Shown here: positions 1 through 5,400 of the stretch, in pieces
Position numbering within the stretch: position 1 is the first letter of the stretch
Layout of the letters: every line of letters starts with the position of its first letter
Assembly (NCBI GenBank): GCA_004525155.1
Contig: SPDA01000111.1
Coordinates: 1-6,432, forward strand
Source: Spirochaetales bacterium
Lineage (GTDB): Bacteria > Spirochaetota > Spirochaetia > SPDA01
Direction: 5' to 3'
DNA: 6,432 nucleotides
Program-made: the position numbers and the translations under genes
The notes under the pieces: model-generated
Seen by the model: the letters and a program-made list of their open reading frames with translations, nothing else
What the model was told of the DNA's origin: nothing
Databases searched by the model: none

Positions 1-485
1 AGGGCGGTTTGAATGCCGGAAAAGCCGCCTCCCAGCACCAGGATCTCCCTGTTAACGGGTACCTCGGTAAAATCGAAACCGGGCAGCATGGAAAGCACCG
101 TCACGGCGCGCAGGATCTCTTCAGTCAAACCTGCCAGTACCTCTTCGGATGAATCCGGCTTCCGGGGAAACGGAACCACGCTTAAGGAAGATTCCCCGAG
201 TCCGGCGGAAACCGCCTGGCGGCTTCTGAATTCCGCCGTCTGGAAACGGCCCCCGGGCAGCACGCCGGCTAGAACTGCCCTGGAAAAGCCCCTGCGTTTC
301 AGAGCCCCGGAAATATCGGATTCCATTGAGCCGGCTGAAGTGGAGATTCGGACCACCTGTTCCTCAATTTTAATTCCCGCATAGCCGAGCCGGGACGCAA
401 GCTGATCGATAACCGCCGCTTCTCCGGGCAGTTCCCTGCGGGAAAACAGCACAATGCCGGGGGAAGTGTTTTTTTCTTCAGCCAT
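1..485 (-). CDS. HdrA/QmoB-like flavoprotein, N-terminal 161 residues (3' end outside window)
   Basis: Partial gene. It starts at the ATG at 485-483 and stays open to the left edge. Residues 10-140 resemble the N-terminal domain that precedes the flavin domain in HdrA and QmoB. An FAD-binding Rossmann motif follows at residues 148-161: a hydrophobic strand, then GGGFSG at 152-157. In the family, such subunits pass electrons through FAD and [4Fe-4S] clusters in cytoplasmic heterodisulfide-reductase-like or Qmo complexes. The visible part has no cysteine. The places where I would expect cluster ligands read RISTSAGSMES (residues 46-56) and LAGVLPGGRF (72-81), so the N-terminal cluster seen in canonical homologues appears to be lost. 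The ATG overlaps the stop of the preceding flavoprotein gene by 8 bp, and only a weak AGG lies 7 nt upstream, which suggests translational coupling. The HdrA-superfamily call is fairly sure. Assignment to QmoB rather than another HdrA variant is inference from gene order and domain layout. Confidence 0.85.
   Translation of the reverse strand, partial: MAEEKNTSPGIVLFSRRELPGEAAVIDQLASRLGYAGIKIEEQVVRISTSAGSMESDISGALKRRGFSRAVLAGVLPGGRFQTAEFRSRQAVSAGLGESSLSVVPFPRKPDSSEEVLAGLTEEILRAVTVLSMLPGFDFTEVPVNREILVLGGGFSGIQTA
478..485 (-). other. 8-bp start/stop overlap between the two flavoprotein genes
   Basis: On the minus strand the sequence reads ATGGCTGA. The ATG (485-483) opens the second flavoprotein gene and the TGA (480-478) closes the first, in a different frame. 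Only a partial AGG lies at ribosome-binding distance, so translation of the second gene probably depends on ribosomes finishing the first. Such coupling is typical of subunits made in fixed ratio. Confidence 0.9.
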
Positions 486-1680
486 TGTCGGACCTGCCGT
501 TTTTCCGGAGTATGTCCAGGACCGCAGCTTTAGCCTGCGCCATGGTGTCTGTTATGCTCTGCGGTTCCCTGCAGGTTCCGGCAGTCAGGATATTCCCGCC
601 CGGACCGGCAATGAAGCCGAACTCATCCTCTGCAAGGCCAAGACTTACGGCAAGGTCCCGGATTTCCTCATGGGGACCCAGGCCTACGGACAGCACTACG
701 GCATCGTATTCCGCCCTCGAAGGTCCATCGCCGGCGCCTGGCAGCAGGAGCTCCAGGGTGTTATCCGGCGACAAATCGATCTTGAAAGGCAGACCTCTTT
801 CAAGTTTTACTCCCTGTTTTGTAATGTCCGCGATGAGTGCTGGAAATGCTTTGTCGAAATTCTGAAGATCGATATAATATACGGTAATGTCGGCGCCTTT
901 GTTCCGGTAGGCAAGCTGGTTTGCCATGCGCAGCGCATAGGCGCAGCAGACTGCGGAACAGTAATTTCTGCCGATTTCAGGATCCCGGGAACCGACGCAC
1001 TGGATAAAGGCAACCCGTTCGTCCGGTTTTGTAAGGTAGAATCTTGTTTTAAGAATTTCTTCAGCTTCCAGGCCCGTGAATACCGAAGAAAGCCGCCTGT
1101 AACCGTAGCGCGGTTTCTTTTCCGCCGCAAACGGTTTGTGCCCTGTGGCAACCAGGGCTGCGTCTGCGGTGAAGGTTTCCTTCGTATGGGCACCGTCGGC
1201 GGTTATGGCCTTTGTCGGACAGGCATCTGCACAGACAGTACAGGTCCGGCCCTTGTGGAGCCTGCAGGCGCTGTACTCCACGGCATAAAAGGTAAGCCCG
1301 CCGCGGGAGTAGCTGTAAATACATTTTTCGGGACAAAGTTCAGCGCAGAGGTTGCATGACACGCAGAGCTTCAGGTCGATGAATGGGTTTCTGCGCTCTG
1401 TCTGCAGGGTGACTTTTTTTCCGTTATTGGTTCCGGTCTTGACCGTTATTCCGGTCTGCAGACGGATTTTCGGATGTGCCAGGGTCTCCTGTATGGCCGC
1501 ATGAGCCACGCAGACACCGCAGCGTACGCATGATTCCGTAGCTTTACAGCAGTAGGAAAGCACGCTGCCGCCCGGCGCAGGCGACTGTTCCAGGAGATCT
1601 ACTTCGTGACCTTTTTTCGCAAGCTCCGCGGCGGATGTACAACCGGCGATGCCCGCACCCAATACCAAAAACTTGCTCAT
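478..1680 (-). CDS. HdrA/QmoA-like iron-sulfur FAD oxidoreductase subunit
   Basis: A complete 400-residue cytoplasmic flavoprotein of the heterodisulfide reductase subunit A superfamily. An N-terminal FAD Rossmann fold has GAGIAG at residues 8-13 and an acidic Glu31 at the end of the second strand. A cysteine-rich loop holds C44, C45, C51, C54 and C57. A two-cluster ferredoxin-like insert follows: C106, C109, C112, C116-Pro, then C139, C147, C150, C154-Pro. The HdrA signature FIQCVGSRD (226-233) is followed by YCSAVCC (240-246), which in this family binds another [4Fe-4S] cluster. The C-terminal TAGTCREPQSI (366-376), then a helix of the DTMAQAKAA type, is the flavin-closing segment. There are 20 cysteines in all. 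The length (about 400), the embedded ferredoxin and the lack of the N-terminal HdrA domain fit QmoA better than full-length HdrA (about 650). The start is fixed by an in-frame TAA two codons upstream (1684-1686) and by the Rossmann strand starting at residue 4. There is no Shine-Dalgarno sequence. Electron donor and acceptor cannot be told from this window. Confidence 0.93.
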   Translation of the reverse strand: MSKFLVLGAGIAGCTSAAELAKKGHEVDLLEQSPAPGGSVLSYCCKATESCVRCGVCVAHAAIQETLAHPKIRLQTGITVKTGTNNGKKVTLQTERRNPFIDLKLCVSCNLCAELCPEKCIYSYSRGGLTFYAVEYSACRLHKGRTCTVCADACPTKAITADGAHTKETFTADAALVATGHKPFAAEKKPRYGYRRLSSVFTGLEAEEILKTRFYLTKPDERVAFIQCVGSRDPEIGRNYCSAVCCAYALRMANQLAYRNKGADITVYYIDLQNFDKAFPALIADITKQGVKLERGLPFKIDLSPDNTLELLLPGAGDGPSRAEYDAVVLSVGLGPHEEIRDLAVSLGLAEDEFGFIAGPGGNILTAGTCREPQSITDTMAQAKAAVLDILRKNGRSDNG

Positions 1681-1702
1681 AATTTATGACTAAACTTAGG
1701 TT

Positions 1703-1733
1703 ATTATATGTTCACGTTACCCCGATCCGTCTT
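1703..1733 (-). promoter_or_regulatory. Candidate promoter for the flavoprotein pair
   Basis: In the 76-bp gap (1681-1756) before the QmoA-like gene, the minus strand carries a perfect TATAAT at 1708-1703. A weak -35 candidate, AAGACG at 1733-1728, matches three of the six TTGACA positions with a 19-bp spacer, which is longer than ideal. Transcription would start near 1696 and give a leader of about 16 nt without a clear Shine-Dalgarno sequence. I see no stem-loop terminator in the gap, so read-through from the upstream genes is also possible. The gap is more AT-rich than its surroundings, which raises the chance of a fortuitous match. Confidence 0.4.
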
Positions 1734-1756
1734 GCACTTTCTTCTTATTTTTTGTC

Positions 1757-2467
1757 TTATTTCATATTAACTACGTAATCAAGCTTGATTTCGCCGAATA
1801 CGACACGAATCCACTTGAAAAGTTCCGTTCGCGTTGCCGTATATACTCCCAGCTGCGCCAGAAACGCGGGTTTTTTAAGGGTTTCCACCGGATTGAAAAG
1901 GGAACGGAAAGGCCGGAAATTACGAAATATGGTCATTCTCTCGGCGATATCATCGTACTGTTTGAAAAGCCCCAGCCAGCCGAACTGATAGGTGGCAATG
2001 AATTTCTCGATGGCCTCGTATACGGGTTTTACTTCGTGAAATTTTAAATTATGGGCGCCGTCGGTACCTTCCGCCGTATATACCCTGCTCAAGGAAAGCT
2101 GCAGAATCCGTTCCCCTTCGTAAAGGCGCTTAAGGGTTGTAAGCTTTAACCCCTCCTTGTCATGCTCCGGCATACCCATTATACAGTTCCACTGGTCATC
2201 GAGGTAATAAAGCCTGAGGATATCCTCGGAACGCTCAGGCTTGTACTCTTCGTTGTACCGGGCTATGAGACTCGAAACCCCGGCGGTAAAATCAGCGTCT
2301 ACAGGCTTTTTGCCCGGGACCTGGGTTTCCTGCACCTCGTCCGGTACGAACTTGAAGTGGAAAAAGCTCACATCCACACCGTCAAGTATCAATCCCGGAT
2401 AATCATTGACATAAACTCCCGCGCGAATTAGCGAACTCAGCGTATTGGGCCGTTTCGATGTCGGCAT
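1757..2467 (-). CDS. Conserved-looking protein of unknown function, 236 aa
   Basis: I do not recognise this family. The protein is mixed alpha/beta in appearance, with no signal peptide, no lipobox, no transmembrane helix and one cysteine (in QWNCIMG). It is rich in aromatic residues. The N-terminal third (about 16-45) looks like beta strands, with VYVNDYPGLILDGVDVSFFHFKF-type alternation broken by Asp and Gly. The middle has LRLYYLDDQWN, which also looks like a strand hairpin. The C-terminal half is more helical and basic, with FRNFRPFRSLF near residues 181-191. The start is well supported by a GGAGGA three bases upstream. It follows the OmpA-like repeat protein by 19 bp on the same strand and is very likely co-transcribed with it, so a role linked to that envelope protein is possible. 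The predicted cytoplasmic location gives no direct support for this. Confidence 0.88.
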   Translation of the reverse strand: MPTSKRPNTLSSLIRAGVYVNDYPGLILDGVDVSFFHFKFVPDEVQETQVPGKKPVDADFTAGVSSLIARYNEEYKPERSEDILRLYYLDDQWNCIMGMPEHDKEGLKLTTLKRLYEGERILQLSLSRVYTAEGTDGAHNLKFHEVKPVYEAIEKFIATYQFGWLGLFKQYDDIAERMTIFRNFRPFRSLFNPVETLKKPAFLAQLGVYTATRTELFKWIRVVFGEIKLDYVVNMK

Positions 2468-2470
2468 AAA

Positions 2471-2476
2471 TCCTCC
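2471..2476 (-). promoter_or_regulatory. Shine-Dalgarno sequence of the 236-aa gene
   Basis: The minus strand reads GGAGGA at 2476-2471, three bases before the ATG at 2467 (four if the core is taken as GGAGG). It is a near-perfect anti-16S match in the 19-bp gap after the TAA of the repeat protein. It decides the start codon and shows that the organism uses canonical SD initiation, in contrast to the SD-poor flavoprotein genes downstream. Confidence 0.8.
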
Positions 2477-2486
2477 GAAGAAAAAC

Positions 2487-5400
2487 TTACGGTTTTATCA
2501 GGATAAATTCAACCCTCCTGCTCTTCCACCTGTTTACCAGATCGCCGTGTGGAACCACAGGCTGGGTTCCGCCGAGACCCGCGGTACTCAGTCTTGAGGC
2601 TTCGATGCCGAGTTTTACCAGATAGTCTCGTACCGCGTCCGCCCTGGCCTTGGAAAGGGGCTGAAGTTCCTCTTTTTCCTCACGCTCCGCCCTTGCCGGG
2701 ATGTCCCAGTACTCGCTCACTGCATGCCCTTCAACGCGGATTTTATACGTCCTGTATTTGGTGAGGATCTCCGCAAGCCTGCCCAGGATTCGCTGGTTTT
2801 TCTGTCCGGTTTCCGAGGCATCGAGAATCAGGTTCGCCTTGTAGGGTTCGAAGTTGATGCTCGAAATGCGGATCTTGAGCCGTTCACCATCGCGTATTAC
2901 AAGCACATCCACAGGTATCTGGCCTTTTGTCACGGCCGTATTGCCCAGAATGTCCGTTGCGGTGAGGGTATAAGGATAATCCACCGCCGCCTGTACGAGT
3001 TCACCGGTACTCGAGATACCGTTCCAGAGTATCCTGTCCGCCGGTTTTCCCCGGCCGCTGAAAGTTATAAAAGCGCTGCCGGCAGGATCGTTGACAGCCA
3101 GGGTCCAGTCGCGTATGCCGGAGAGGTCGGAAAGATTAAGATTGATCGAAAGTTCATCATCCACGCCGTCGTTGTCCGGAGAGAAGGGAACGGGATTTAA
3201 GGTGAGCCTCGCCTCCGGCGGACTCATGTCCACCATAAAGGGTATGGTCTTTGCCTCGGGTTCGTCGCCCTTGTTGTATACGACCTTAATCTGGGCGGTA
3301 TAGGCGCTTTCCGTTACTGTTCCCTTGTCGTTCCTGCCGTCCCAGGTAAGGGAGGAAGGAACCGCCCCGGTCCCGGTGAACTGTTTCTGGATCCTGCCCG
3401 CCTCGTCCACCATGGAAACGGCCCAGGAGTTAATACCGTCCCTGAGGGCGGTATAGATAGAAAAGGCTATCGATGATTCCGGACCCGTACCTTTCGGCGC
3501 GAAACCTGTCTTGTTTGCAGTAATATAGGCCGAGGTGTACCGGGTGTCCGACTGCAGGGGACCGACGGTCCGTTTTGTCTCGTTGCCCGCTGCGTCCGTG
3601 GACTGAACCGTATAGGTGTAGGCATCGTCTTTTACCTTGTTGCCGGAAGCGTCGGTTCCGTTCCAGGAAAAACTTTCCGCAAGGTTCTTCCATAGATACC
3701 TGCGGATTTCAACGCCTTTGGCGTCTCTGATGAAACCTTCCCAGAGGTCCTCCCTGCTGCTTCTCTGGGTAATGGCAACGGCGTCTTTCTTTCCGTCATC
3801 GTTGGGCGAAAAGAGCGCATAATCCGCGGAAGCGGAGATTTCCGGGAACACCGTATCGAGAGTGAAGGGATTGGTCGCGGTTTCCGGCAGGTTGCCCTGG
3901 ACATACTGGACGGCAAGCGCCGCCGTGTACATACCGTCCGGCGCTTTGGCTTTTGAGTCCGTGGCGCCGTCCCAGGTTATGGAAGCCGGAACCGGCTGGG
4001 TCCCCGAGAAAGTCCGTACCACCCCGCCGGAGGCGTTCATAACGCGGAGGGTGTAGCTCTCGATTCCCTTTTGTACCGAAATCTGGGGGGTAAACTTGAG
4101 CTGGTCCTTCTTTCCGTCACTATTGGGCGAAAAGGCTTCCTGGTCAGCCGCAAGCCGGATGGGAGTTTCAATGGTAACGAGTTCCAGCGAAAGTATTCCG
4201 GATCTTCCCGTATTCCCCGCCCTGTCAACGGATTCCAGCCGGTAGCTGTACAGGCCGTCCGGTACGAGGGCGTTACTGTCATTTATACCGTTCCATACGA
4301 GGTTTTTATCCGGCGTATTTTTCCATGAATATTTTTTAACCGCTTCTCCCGCCGCGTTCACAACCCTGCCCGTCCACAGTTCTTCTGCGGAACCCTGCTG
4401 GGTAAAGGTTACGGCGTCCTTTCTGCCGTCATTGTTCGGCGAGAAAACGGCAAGATCCGAAGACACCTGGGCTGTCGGCGCCAGAGTATCCAGTATGAAG
4501 GGCTGGGTTTTGGCTGTAGAAACATTACCGTTAACATAGGTTACGGTTATGTCCGCAGTGTAAGGACCGTCAGGCACTTTTACCCCGGCCTGGGTCGCGC
4601 CGTTCCAGTTGAAGACATCTTCCACCCTGTTTTTTCCTGCGAACTGCCGGACTTCCGCCCGGGCCGCGTTCCGGATGCTCAGAATATAGGACTCCACGCC
4701 GGCGGCAATCTTCATCTGCGGTATCAGCACAAGAATGTCCTTGACGCCGTCCCCGTTGGGGGAGAAGGCATCCTGCTCCGCGCTCAGGAGGATGGGGGTC
4801 TCTTCCGTATCAATGGTAAAACGGGCAATCTGCGACCGGCCCGAATTGCCTGCCTTGTCCTTCGTATAAAGTTCAAAATCGTAGGTTCCGTCAGGTACTA
4901 TTCTTCCATCCTTGCCTTTGCCGTCCCACACGATGGTGTTATCCGGCTTTCCCGCCCAGGAATAATCCAGCACGGAGCTGCCGTTCCTGTCCCGGATAGT
5001 GCCGGACCACTGATCCTCCTGACTTGCGTCCTGCACCTGTATCGTAACCTGGTCCTTGCTCCCGTCGCCGTTGGGTGAGAATACGGCGAAATCCGCAGCT
5101 ATGTTCGCCTGGGGGGCCTCCCTGTCCACGCTGAAAACGGGCGTCCGCGCTGTCGGATTGTTGCCGTTTGAGTATACGACATCCAGCACCGCGTAATAGT
5201 TACCGTCCGGAACTTTAATGCCGCTCTCGCCCGTACCATCCCACTGGTACACAGGATCCGGAGCTTTTCGTCCGGTAACCTGTCGCACGGGCTTTCCATC
5301 CGCGGACAGTACAGTCAGGGAATACCGCTCCACCCCATCCCCCACTTTGAGGTCAGGTTTAAGCGGCAGGGTGTCCTGCACGCCGGCGCCGTTGGGAGAA

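Noticed and set aside
13..384. Plus-strand open frame of 123 codons
   Set aside because: It is antisense to the second flavoprotein. The product is low-complexity, rich in Ser, Pro and Arg, as expected of a shadow frame.
807..1336. Minus-strand frames (128 and 91 codons) inside the QmoA-like gene
   Set aside because: They are out-of-frame shadows of the flavoprotein gene, which is intact over its full length. There is no sign of a frameshift.
454..1359. Long plus-strand open frame of 301 codons
   Set aside because: It lies wholly antisense to the two flavoprotein genes, whose motifs are unmistakable. Its own product shows no domain and no RBS.
1681..1756. Rho-independent terminator between the 236-aa gene and the flavoprotein genes
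   Set aside because: The A-rich stretch on the minus strand is not preceded by a GC-rich stem and no U-run follows a hairpin. CTAA/TTAG at 1690-1699 is too short a palindrome.
2724..3200. Plus-strand open frame of 158 codons
   Set aside because: It is antisense to the OmpA-like domain and the last repeat. It is composition-driven, with no SD and no recognisable motif.
3430..4282. Minus-strand alternate frames within the repeat array (for example 3632-3916 and 4037-4282)
   Set aside because: They are shadows of the long repeat frame. Resemblances among them come only from the underlying repeats.
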